From: Acidimicrobiia bacterium
GTDB taxonomy: Bacteria > Actinomycetota > Acidimicrobiia > Spongiisociales > SHLN01
NCBI GenBank assembly: GCA_004283105.1
Contig: SHLN01000015.1
Span: forward strand, 1 to 19,241
Direction: 5' to 3'
Length of the DNA stretch: 19,241 bases
Part shown: one piece after another, positions 13,195 to 19,241 of the stretch
How positions within the stretch are numbered: the first letter of the stretch is position 1
Layout of the letters: each line of letters starts with the position of its first letter
Position numbers and translations under genes: made by a program
Notes under the pieces: model-generated
What the model was told of the DNA's origin: nothing
The model's input: the letters and a program-made list of their open reading frames with translations, nothing else
Databases searched by the model: none

Positions 13195-13200
13195 TAGGAT
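13195..13200 (+). promoter_or_regulatory. -10 box (TAGGAT) for the TetR-rimK operon
   Basis: A TANNNT hexamer 8 nt before the ATG at 13209, just after the GAACGTTC palindrome. It fits a leaderless or near-leaderless transcript and favours the 13209 start. Confidence 0.4.
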
Positions 13201-13208
13201 GGTTGTCG

Positions 13209-13757
13209 ATGGCACGACAGAGCCGACGGGAAGAACTCCTTCGAGCAGCGCTGGAGGAGTTCAAAGAAAAGGGATATGAGGGGACGTCGGTGGCCGACAT
13301 CGTCCTGCGAACCGGCATGAGCAAGGCTGCCTTCGGCTACCACCTGGAAACCAAGGAACAGCTCATGGACGAACTGGTGGAGCCACTGCTCAATGACATC
13401 GAAGCGGCGCTCGACGGCTTTGTCCGACACCCCTCGTGGCCTGAGGAGGGCCGGAGGCTCCTGTCCGCCTACCTCGACGTGCTGGTCGAGCACCGTGATC
13501 TCCTCATCTGGGTCGATGCCGACAAGGCGGTGCTCCATCATCCGCGCCTCGGCAAGCGCCTGACCGACTCGAACCAGCGCCTTCGGGAGGCCATTCGCGG
13601 AGACAATCGCTCGGCGGCGGCTCGCCTGGGAGCATCGGCCGTCCTCGGCACCCTGTGGCGCCCATTGCGAAACCTTCCGGAGCTCAGTGTGGAGTCCGAG
13701 AAGCAGACGATTTTGGAGGCAGCCATGGCCGTCGTAACCACCGTGCGGGATTCATGA
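13209..13757 (+). CDS. TetR-family transcriptional regulator
   Basis: A 182-residue regulator. The N-terminal helix-turn-helix domain (about 5-52) shows the full TetR pattern: 'RREELLRAALEEFKEKGYEGTSVADIVLRTGMSKAAFGYHLETKEQLMDEL'. The C-terminal ligand-binding half (about 60-182) is unrelated to any subfamily I can name. The frame is open back to a GTG at 13143, overlapping the previous stop. I chose ATG 13209 because the TetR domain begins within a few residues and promoter-like elements occupy the part between. It is the first gene of a four-gene operon: its stop overlaps the next start (ATGA), so it probably controls the glutamylation genes and itself through the palindromes just upstream. 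The effector is unknown. Confidence 0.9.
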   Translation: MARQSRREELLRAALEEFKEKGYEGTSVADIVLRTGMSKAAFGYHLETKEQLMDELVEPLLNDIEAALDGFVRHPSWPEEGRRLLSAYLDVLVEHRDLLIWVDADKAVLHHPRLGKRLTDSNQRLREAIRGDNRSAAARLGASAVLGTLWRPLRNLPELSVESEKQTILEAAMAVVTTVRDS

Positions 13758-14272
13758 TGAGCGCTCCCACGAGGAAACGAGCGACGCGGAAATCGCGGAA
13801 ACCTGCGGCGAAGCCCTTGATCGGATGGCGGGAATGGGTGGTCCTGCCCGACCTGTCACCGGTGCCGATCAAGGCCAAGATCGACACCGGGGCCCACACC
13901 TCGACGCTCCATGCGTTCGACCTCTCGGTGCACGAGCGCAAGGGACGAGCGTGGGCCGAATTCGAGATCCACCCCATACAGCGTTCCCGACGGGAGAGTT
14001 CCACCGTCACGTGTCCGGTCCTCGGCTTCAAGCAGGTACGGTCCTCGAGCGGGCATTCGCAGCGTCGTCCCGTGATCCGCACCCGACTGCTCCTCGGCGA
14101 GTCGGACCTCGAAATCGACTTGACGCTGACCTCCCGGGACGAGATGGGCTTCCGGATGCTGCTGGGCCGCAGTGCCATCCGGCGCCGATTCTGGGTCGAC
14201 CCGGGGCGGTCGTTCCTGCACGGGTCCCGGAGGCCCGAGGGTCAGCCCGAGCGCGGGACGGTGAAGTCGTGA
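13754..14272 (+). CDS. RimB-like 'ATP-dependent zinc protease' (retropepsin-like, PF05618)
   Basis: A 172-residue protein. A Lys/Arg-rich N-terminus (1-20) precedes the family core: 'IGWREWVVLPDL', 'IKAKIDTGAHTSTLHA' with the aspartic-protease-like Asp44-Thr-Gly, 'VTCPVLGFKQVRSSSGHSQRRPVI', and 'MGFRMLLGRSAI' near 131-142. Despite its database name, the D-T-G-A motif and beta pattern are those of retropepsin-like aspartic peptidases. In Pseudomonas the related RimB is encoded with RimK and is thought to counteract or trim RimK glutamylation. Here it overlaps both neighbours (ATGA with tetR, GTGA with rimK). ATG 13754 and 13757 are both possible starts. The pairing with rimK makes a role as eraser or processor of glutamate tails likely. 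Confidence 0.85.
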   Translation: MMSAPTRKRATRKSRKPAAKPLIGWREWVVLPDLSPVPIKAKIDTGAHTSTLHAFDLSVHERKGRAWAEFEIHPIQRSRRESSTVTCPVLGFKQVRSSSGHSQRRPVIRTRLLLGESDLEIDLTLTSRDEMGFRMLLGRSAIRRRFWVDPGRSFLHGSRRPEGQPERGTVKS

Positions 14273-15498
14273 AAATCGCCATTCTCTCCCGGGCGCCACG
14301 CGCCTACAGCACCCAGCGCCTCACCGCAGCCGCTCGCGAGCGTGGCCATACCGTGCGAGTCCTCAACACGCTGCGGTTCGCCATCGACCTGTCCGGTCGG
14401 GAACCCAACCTCCAATACCGGGGCAAGCAGCTTTCCCACTACGACGCCGTTCTGCCCCGCATAGGCGCCTCGATCACATTCTTCGGGATCGCGGTGGTTC
14501 GTCAATTCGAACAGATGGACGTCTACACACCCAACACCTCGAATGGAATCGCCAATTCGCGGGACAAGCTGCGCGCCATCCAGATTCTTTCGCGCCATGA
14601 CATCCGGATACCGGCCACGACGTTTGTCCGAGACCGCGCCGACGTGCTGCCGGCGATCGAGCGGGTAGGCGGGGCACCGGTTGTGATCAAACTGCTAGAG
14701 GGAACCCAGGGCATCGGCGTAATCCTGGCGCCCGATACCAAGGTTGCCGAGGCCGTGATCGAGACGCTCCAGAGCACGAAGCAAAACGTCCTCATCCAGC
14801 GCTTCATCGGGGAGAGCCGGGGCCGAGACATCCGGGCCCTGGTGGTTGGGGATCGCGTGGTCGCCGCGATGCGCCGCCGCGCCCAACCGGGCGAGTTCCG
14901 GTCGAACGTGCACCGGGGCGGCTCAACCGAGGTCGTCGATCTGGACCCGGAGTACGAACGCGTTGCCGTGCAATCGGCCCAGATCATGGGACTCCGCATC
15001 GCCGGGGTGGACATGCTCGAAGGCGCCGACGGTCCCCTCGTGCTCGAGGTCAACTCCTCCCCGGGGTTGGAGGGGATCGAGACTGCAACCGATCTCGATG
15101 TCGCCGGTGCCATCATCGACTACATCGATCGCCAGACGGCCTTTCCGGAACTCGATGTCCGGCAGCGGCTCTCAGTCAGTACGGGATACGGCGTTGCCGA
15201 ACTACTGGTCCACGAGGGCGCCGACCTCATCGGAAAGAGCATCAACGAATCCGGGCTGCGCGACCGCGACATCTCTGTGCTGACGCTCACCCGGGGCACC
15301 ACCGTCATTCCCAATCCGCGCGGCGAGCGGGTTCTAGAGCCCGAGGATCGGCTCCTCTGCTTCGGCCGATTGGAGGCCATGCGCGATCTGGTTCCGGCCC
15401 GCCGGCGAAAGCGCCAGCAACCGAAGGTGAGGCCGCTTCCCGACGAACCGATTCCCGACCCGGAGTCTCCACCCGCTGTTGAACACGATCCAACATGA
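14269..15498 (+). CDS. rimK: RimK-type glutamate ligase fused to an RCK_C domain
   Basis: A 409-residue fusion. Residues 1-290 are a RimK ATP-grasp ligase: N-terminal 'MKIAILSRAPRAYSTQRL', 'DAVLPRIGASITFFGIAVVRQFE' (59-81), ATP-binding 'VVIKLLEGTQGIGV' with Lys141, 'FRSNVHRGG' (210-218), 'AGVDML' with Asp248, and 'LVLEVNSSPGLEGIE' with Glu260 and Asn262. In E. coli the 300-residue RimK adds glutamates to the C-terminus of ribosomal protein S6 and makes poly-glutamate. Residues 305-375 or so add an RCK_C/TrkA_C domain ('YGVAELLVHEGADLIGKSI', 'RGTTVIPNP', 'DRLLCFGR'), and a Pro/Glu-rich tail follows. The GTG start overlaps the previous stop (GTGA), and the stop overlaps the next start (ATGA). 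RCK_C suggests allosteric control by a small ligand. S6 as target is not proven here. Confidence 0.9.
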   Translation: MKIAILSRAPRAYSTQRLTAAARERGHTVRVLNTLRFAIDLSGREPNLQYRGKQLSHYDAVLPRIGASITFFGIAVVRQFEQMDVYTPNTSNGIANSRDKLRAIQILSRHDIRIPATTFVRDRADVLPAIERVGGAPVVIKLLEGTQGIGVILAPDTKVAEAVIETLQSTKQNVLIQRFIGESRGRDIRALVVGDRVVAAMRRRAQPGEFRSNVHRGGSTEVVDLDPEYERVAVQSAQIMGLRIAGVDMLEGADGPLVLEVNSSPGLEGIETATDLDVAGAIIDYIDRQTAFPELDVRQRLSVSTGYGVAELLVHEGADLIGKSINESGLRDRDISVLTLTRGTTVIPNPRGERVLEPEDRLLCFGRLEAMRDLVPARRRKRQQPKVRPLPDEPIPDPESPPAVEHDPT

Positions 15499-16454
15499 GC
15501 CCGAAGGCGACCCGCCCGCCTATTGAGATTGCCGGCAACAAGGTCGCTCCCGGCCGCAAGGCCAGGTTCGAGCTTCCCATTGCCCGACTCATGTCCGGAA
15601 CCCCGGTGGCGCTGCCGGTGGTGGTCCTGCACGGCCGGCTCGATGGCCCGACGGTGTGGCTCAGTGGAGCAGTCCACGGAGACGAGTTGTGCGGAGTCGA
15701 GATCATCCGACAGGTGCTCGAGGCGCTCGAGCCCTCAACAATGGCCGGCACGGTCATCGCCGTCCCCGTCGTCAACGTCCACGGCTTCAACAGCGGCCAG
15801 CGGTATCTGCCCGACCGGAGAGACCTGAATCGGTCGTTTCCCGGCTCCGCGCGCGGGTCGCTTGCCTCCCGCATCGCCCACCTGCTCATGACCGAAGTAG
15901 TCGGCCGCTGCAGCGTCGGCATCGATCTGCACACCGGGTCCGATCATCGCACCAATCTGCCGCAGATTCGCGCCGACCTGGATGACACCGAAACCCTCCG
16001 GTTGACGGAGGCCTTCGGTGCCCCGGTTTCCATTCACTCCCGAACCCGCGACGGTTCATTGCGCGAGGCCGCAACCGAAGCCGGAGCCACCGTCCTCCTC
16101 TACGAGGGCGGCGAGGCCCTCCGATTCGATCCTGCTGCTATCGCCACCGGCCGGGATGGAACACTGCGGGTTCTCGCCGAGATTGGGATCATCCCGGCCG
16201 GACTCGCCCATCCGGCCGCGACCCGCTATTCCCGCACGAGCAGGTGGCTGCGGACCTCGAGCAGCGGCATACTCCACCTCAACGTGGAACTCGGCGACGA
16301 GGTCGAGGCCGGTGCGACGATCGCCTCGATCTTCGACCCGTTCGGAAAGCGGCTCGGCCGCATCACCGCACGGAGCAATGGCCTCGTCATCGGCCATACC
16401 CAGCATCCCCTCGTGAACCGCGGTGACGCAGTCGCCCATCTCGCCGAGATCTGA
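15495..16454 (+). CDS. M14-type succinylglutamate desuccinylase/aspartoacylase-like hydrolase
   Basis: A 319-residue zinc hydrolase of the AstE/AspA branch of the M14 carboxypeptidase clan. Zinc ligands are His61 and Glu64 in 'SGAVHGDELCG' and His146 in 'IDLHTG'. 'PDRRDLNRSFPG' (106-117) is the substrate-carboxylate loop, and 'LLYEGGEALRF' supplies the likely catalytic Glu204. A C-terminal beta domain (about 255-319: 'GILHLNVELGDEVEAGATIASIFDPFGK') resembles a lipoyl/barrel-like flap typical of the family. Members cleave N-acyl amino acids, or C-terminal Glu or Asp residues from peptides. Encoded last in the operon with RimK and a RimB-like protease through an ATGA overlap, it could remove glutamates or cleave a glutamylated small molecule. 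The reaction is inferred from context. A terminator follows 24 nt after the stop. Confidence 0.85.
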   Translation: MSPKATRPPIEIAGNKVAPGRKARFELPIARLMSGTPVALPVVVLHGRLDGPTVWLSGAVHGDELCGVEIIRQVLEALEPSTMAGTVIAVPVVNVHGFNSGQRYLPDRRDLNRSFPGSARGSLASRIAHLLMTEVVGRCSVGIDLHTGSDHRTNLPQIRADLDDTETLRLTEAFGAPVSIHSRTRDGSLREAATEAGATVLLYEGGEALRFDPAAIATGRDGTLRVLAEIGIIPAGLAHPAATRYSRTSRWLRTSSSGILHLNVELGDEVEAGATIASIFDPFGKRLGRITARSNGLVIGHTQHPLVNRGDAVAHLAEI

Positions 16455-16477
16455 CAGCCGTCGGTGCAACCGGCGAT

Positions 16478-16499
16478 CCGGGGAGGATGCCCCGGTTTT
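16478..16499 (+). terminator. Rho-independent terminator of the rimK operon
   Basis: Six-bp perfect GC stem CCGGGG/CCCCGG (16478-16483 with 16490-16495), 6-nt loop, then TTTT (16496-16499). It lies between convergent genes, directly next to the stop codon of the downstream minus-strand gene. Confidence 0.75.
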
Positions 16500-17867
16500 C
16501 TAGTGGCTTGGAGCAGTCTCGCCCGGGCCTGGTTTGTCGGCAGACACGTCGAGCCGGGCAACCCGGATCTGGGTCAACTTGTAGTGATCAACGGCTTCCA
16601 CAGTGAGCTCGTGGCCCTGCAACTCGACTCGATCGCCCAGAGTCGGCAGCGTGCCGGTCTCGGCCAGGACGAGACCGGCGAGCGTTGTCACTGCCTCGTG
16701 CCGGAAGGTGAATCCGTAGTCCTCGTCCAATTCGGTGAGGGTGGTCTCACCGTCGAGCGTGACCGACCCGTCGTCGTGTACGACCGCAGGCAGGTCGTGG
16801 TCGCCGGCCGGATCGTCGATCACTTCCGAGATGATGTCGTCGAGAGTGACGAACCCGATCGTGCCGCCGAGCTCGTCGACGACGAGTGCGGCGTGGATCC
16901 GCTCGTTCCGAAATCGGGCGAGGAGAACGTCGGCGCTGGTCTTGCCACCCACGGTCGGGAGCCGGCGGACGAGAGTGGTGAGGTCGACGGGATCGTCGGA
17001 CTGGCTGACCCGCACGAAGTCCTTCACGTGGAGAATCCCGATGACGTGATCGAGGTCGTCGACATAGACCGGGTAGCGCGACGTGGATGACACTTCGATC
17101 TGTGCGGCAATGTCGGCTCGGCCCGCATCGTGCTCGATCGCCCGGATCTGACGGCGCGAGGTCATCAGCTCGCCGGCAGTGAGATCCTCGAGCTCGAAAA
17201 TGTTGTGGATGATCTCGCGCTGGAGCTCACGAAGCTCGCCCCCCTCCGCCGATTCGTCCGTGACAATGGCCAGCTCCTGGGAGCTGTAGAGCGACAGCGT
17301 CTCATCGGGTTCTGGGATGCGGATCAGACGCATGAGCGACAACGCCATCCAGTTGAGAAAGGCGACCGCAGGCCGGAATAGCAGGCTGAAGGTCCGCATC
17401 ACGCGGTTGACCCGCAGGCTGGTGCCCTCAGGCTGGGACAGCGCCAGAGCCTTCGGGATCATCTCCCCGAGCACCACGTGAAGGTACGTGATGATGCTGA
17501 GTGCCACGATGAATCCGACCGTGTGCGCCGCAGTCTTGGACAGTCCGAGCGACTCGAAGGGGTCGTACAGCCAGTGGGCGATGGCGGGCTCACCGTACAT
17601 GCCGAGACCGATCGAGGCGAGCGTGATACCGAGTTGCGCGACGGCGATGTAGCCATCCTTGCCGGTGGGGCGATCGAAGACACCGAGAAGCCAGCGGGCA
17701 CCCCGGTTGCCATCGTCCGCCAGGGCGTTGATGCGCGATCGGCGACTGGCTACGAGCGAGAACTCGGCGGCCACGAACACTCCGTTGATCACCACGAGCG
17801 CCACGACGGCAACGATGGGCAGGATCACACCGGTGACGACGTTGACGGCAAGCACGTTGACGCTCAT
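16500..17867 (-). CDS. CNNM/CBS/CorC_HlyC membrane protein (second gene of pair)
   Basis: A 455-residue protein of the hemolysin C/CorC (CNNM) family. The CNNM/DUF21 transmembrane domain spans about 10-200, with 'INGVFVAAEFSLVASRRSRI' (27-46), 'AVAQLGITLASIGLGMYGEPA' and 'LHVVLGEMIPKALAL'. The connector is 'LREIIHN-IFELEDLTAGELMTSR'-like (213-238). A CBS pair follows (about 235-350), and a CorC_HlyC domain ends the protein (about 362-440). Relatives are linked to Mg2+ or other divalent-cation efflux; haemolysis is not implied. Start ATG 17867 overlaps the stop of the paralogue upstream (ATGA), so both are made together, probably as a heteromer. The frame's longer extension to 18047 lies inside the neighbour's gene and is rejected. 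Confidence 0.9.
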   Translation of the reverse strand: MSVNVLAVNVVTGVILPIVAVVALVVINGVFVAAEFSLVASRRSRINALADDGNRGARWLLGVFDRPTGKDGYIAVAQLGITLASIGLGMYGEPAIAHWLYDPFESLGLSKTAAHTVGFIVALSIITYLHVVLGEMIPKALALSQPEGTSLRVNRVMRTFSLLFRPAVAFLNWMALSLMRLIRIPEPDETLSLYSSQELAIVTDESAEGGELRELQREIIHNIFELEDLTAGELMTSRRQIRAIEHDAGRADIAAQIEVSSTSRYPVYVDDLDHVIGILHVKDFVRVSQSDDPVDLTTLVRRLPTVGGKTSADVLLARFRNERIHAALVVDELGGTIGFVTLDDIISEVIDDPAGDHDLPAVVHDDGSVTLDGETTLTELDEDYGFTFRHEAVTTLAGLVLAETGTLPTLGDRVELQGHELTVEAVDHYKLTQIRVARLDVSADKPGPGETAPSH

Positions 17868-19198
17868 GCCCGGTCCTCTGCGGTTTCGCCGCCCGGGAGA
17901 GTGAAGCTGACCCGCTCCACGAGCGTGCCATCGACCGAGTCCACCCGAAGGGGTGAATGAGCATCGACGTCGCCAGGGCCCCCCACCGTCTTCGCGACGA
18001 GGGGCACCGTGTCGCCCACTGCCGGACGCCGCCCGAGATGGTGCCACACGTAGCCGCTGACCGTGTCGGCCCGGTCGGCGGGGAGACTGAGCTCGAAACG
18101 TTCGTTGAGCACCTCGAGCAGCACATCACCGCGCACCGAAACCGTGGACCCGGTGACGGTGATCGGGTCGGGCTCGTCGTCGAACTCGTCGTAGAACTCA
18201 CCGAAGACCTCTTCGAGGGCGTCCTCACGGGTGACCATGCCGGAGATGGTTCCGAACTCGTTCACCACGATGGCCACGTGGTTGCCCTCCTGAGCAAAGG
18301 CATTCATGAGCGGCGGGACCTCAAACACCTCGCTGACCACCATCGGCTCATCGGCGATGTCGGCCACCGTGGCTCCAGTACCGCCCTCGTTGGCAAGGAA
18401 GAGGTCGCGAAGCGTGACGAGACCGACGACCTCCTCACCGTCCTCGGTAACGGGGAACCGTGAGTATGGGCTGGCTGAGAACTCTGCCAGCGCGTCGGCG
18501 ATCGGGGTCGATGCTTCGATTGTGACGAGCCGGCGACGCGGCGTCATGATCTCTCGGACGACCCGGTTGGTAACGGAGAGGGCGCCGGTCAGCATCTTGC
18601 GCTCGTCTGAGTCGATCAAGCCGCCCGCCGCACTGTCCCGGTAGAGGCCTGCGAGCTCGGGCGGCGAGTGCACGTGGGAGTGGGAGTGGTCGATGTTGAG
18701 CCCGAGCCACCGCATGATGGTGAAGGCGGACCCGTTGAAGACGGCGACGAGCGGGCGCAGCAGCCACTGGCTGATCCGCATCGGCGTGAGCGTGGCAATC
18801 GCCAGCGTTTCGGGATACCGAAGTGCCACGGTTTTGGGCAGCAACTCACCGAGCACAACCTGCAGAGCCGTGATGAACAGGAGCACGACAACGATGGCGA
18901 TCGTGCGGCTGGCGCTTCCAAACTGTTCCTGGAAGAGCGGGACGAGCCGGGCCTGGCCGTAGGCACCGGCGACGAGGCTCGACAGCGTGATGCCGATCTG
19001 GCAGGCGGCGACGTAGTTGTCGAGCCGCTTGGGGTCCTGGAGGATCTCCAGGAGGCCCGTGGCCGGTCCGCTTCCCGTCTCGGCGGTCTCCTGGACACGC
19101 GAACGCCGCGATCCGACGGTGGCGAACTCCGCAGCCACGTAGAGCGCGTTGAAGCCCACCATGACGAAAATGAGCAGCAGCACGATCGCGGTGTCCAT
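17864..19198 (-). CDS. CNNM/CBS/CorC_HlyC membrane protein (first gene of pair)
   Basis: A 444-residue paralogue of the next gene with the same architecture. The CNNM transmembrane domain (about 1-195) shows 'VGFNALYVAAEFATVGSRRSRV' (14-35), 'AACQIGITLSSLVAGAYGQ' and 'LQVVLGELLPKTVAL'. A CBS pair follows (about 218-337, with 'YSRFPVTEDGEEVVGLVTLRDL' and 'VAIVVNEFGTISGMVTREDALEE'), then CorC_HlyC (about 347-433). A His-rich insert 'HSHSHVH' (171-177) at the end of the membrane domain could bind a transition metal. Members are associated with divalent cation (Mg2+/Co2+) transport. The first ATG, 19198, directly starts the first membrane helix; a TACGAT box lies 10 nt upstream. It is co-transcribed with its paralogue through an ATGA overlap. 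Confidence 0.9.
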   Translation of the reverse strand: MDTAIVLLLIFVMVGFNALYVAAEFATVGSRRSRVQETAETGSGPATGLLEILQDPKRLDNYVAACQIGITLSSLVAGAYGQARLVPLFQEQFGSASRTIAIVVVLLFITALQVVLGELLPKTVALRYPETLAIATLTPMRISQWLLRPLVAVFNGSAFTIMRWLGLNIDHSHSHVHSPPELAGLYRDSAAGGLIDSDERKMLTGALSVTNRVVREIMTPRRRLVTIEASTPIADALAEFSASPYSRFPVTEDGEEVVGLVTLRDLFLANEGGTGATVADIADEPMVVSEVFEVPPLMNAFAQEGNHVAIVVNEFGTISGMVTREDALEEVFGEFYDEFDDEPDPITVTGSTVSVRGDVLLEVLNERFELSLPADRADTVSGYVWHHLGRRPAVGDTVPLVAKTVGGPGDVDAHSPLRVDSVDGTLVERVSFTLPGGETAEDRA

Positions 19199-19208
19199 GT
19201 GAACGTCG

Positions 19209-19214
19209 ATCGTA
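19209..19214 (-). promoter_or_regulatory. -10 box (TACGAT) for the CNNM pair
   Basis: On the minus strand a TANNNT hexamer ends 10 nt before the ATG at 19198, implying a very short leader without a Shine-Dalgarno sequence. Further upstream sequence is outside the window or not informative. Confidence 0.35.
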
Positions 19215-19241
19215 CCGGGGCCGCGGGGAATCCCTCGTCAC

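Noticed and set aside
13143..13208. N-terminal extension of the TetR gene from a GTG overlapping the previous stop
   Set aside because: It would add 22 residues before the normal TetR start and cover two palindromes and a -10-like box. Not fully excluded.
1..19241. CRISPR arrays, tRNA/rRNA genes, insertion sequences, phage or toxin-antitoxin genes
   Set aside because: Looked for direct repeats, cloverleaf-like segments, transposase or integrase motifs and small toxin pairs, and saw none.

Overview
The window is GC-rich and gene-dense, with GTG and TTG starts, many 4-bp stop/start overlaps (ATGA, GTGA) and several genes that begin 6-11 nt after a TANNNT box, as expected for leaderless transcription. 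Together with a long ICL2-type isocitrate lyase, a squalene-cyclase-like protein and a YibE/F protein, this points to Actinomycetota, possibly an environmental Acidimicrobiia-like lineage. The class-level guess is inference. I see no tRNA, rRNA, CRISPR array, insertion sequence or integrase, and no gene-free stretch above 300 bases.

Left part (1-8.6 kb): the 3' end of a Cthe_2159-type carbohydrate-binding domain protein and its hairpin; a squalene-cyclase-like alpha/alpha-barrel protein; a YdeI/DUF1801 protein; a YibE/F membrane protein (minus); a duplicated ABM/EthD-like ferredoxin-fold protein; a membrane-anchored DM13 protein (minus); a class I glutamine amidotransferase; and a 758-residue isocitrate lyase (minus). 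These are mostly single-gene units in convergent or divergent pairs.

Middle part (8.7-12.3 kb): a minus-strand operon of a LapA-like membrane protein and two small coupled genes. Divergent from it is a tightly coupled plus-strand operon of an ECF sigma factor, a soluble HX3CX2C (ZAS) anti-sigma factor and a short MscS channel without the usual C-terminal vestibule, closed by a 13-bp-stem terminator. Converging on it is a 272-residue Ala/Gly/Val-rich repetitive protein, LEA-like in composition. The cluster looks like an envelope or osmotic stress module.

Right part (12.3-16.5 kb) is the most interesting. A small membrane protein with a Trk/Ktr-like pore-loop sequence and a C-terminal RCK_C (TrkA_C) domain is followed by a four-gene overlapping operon: a TetR regulator, a retropepsin-like 'ATP-dependent zinc protease' (RimB-like), a RimK glutamate ligase fused to its own RCK_C domain, and an M14-type succinylglutamate desuccinylase/aspartoacylase-like hydrolase. 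The two RCK_C domains resemble each other (about one third identical by eye). My hypothesis is a protein- or peptide-glutamylation cycle with writer and erasers, gated by the same ligand (for example c-di-AMP or another RCK_C ligand) as the neighbouring ion-transport-like protein.

The far right (16.5-19.2 kb) is a minus-strand pair of overlapping, paralogous CNNM/CBS/CorC_HlyC transporter-like proteins.
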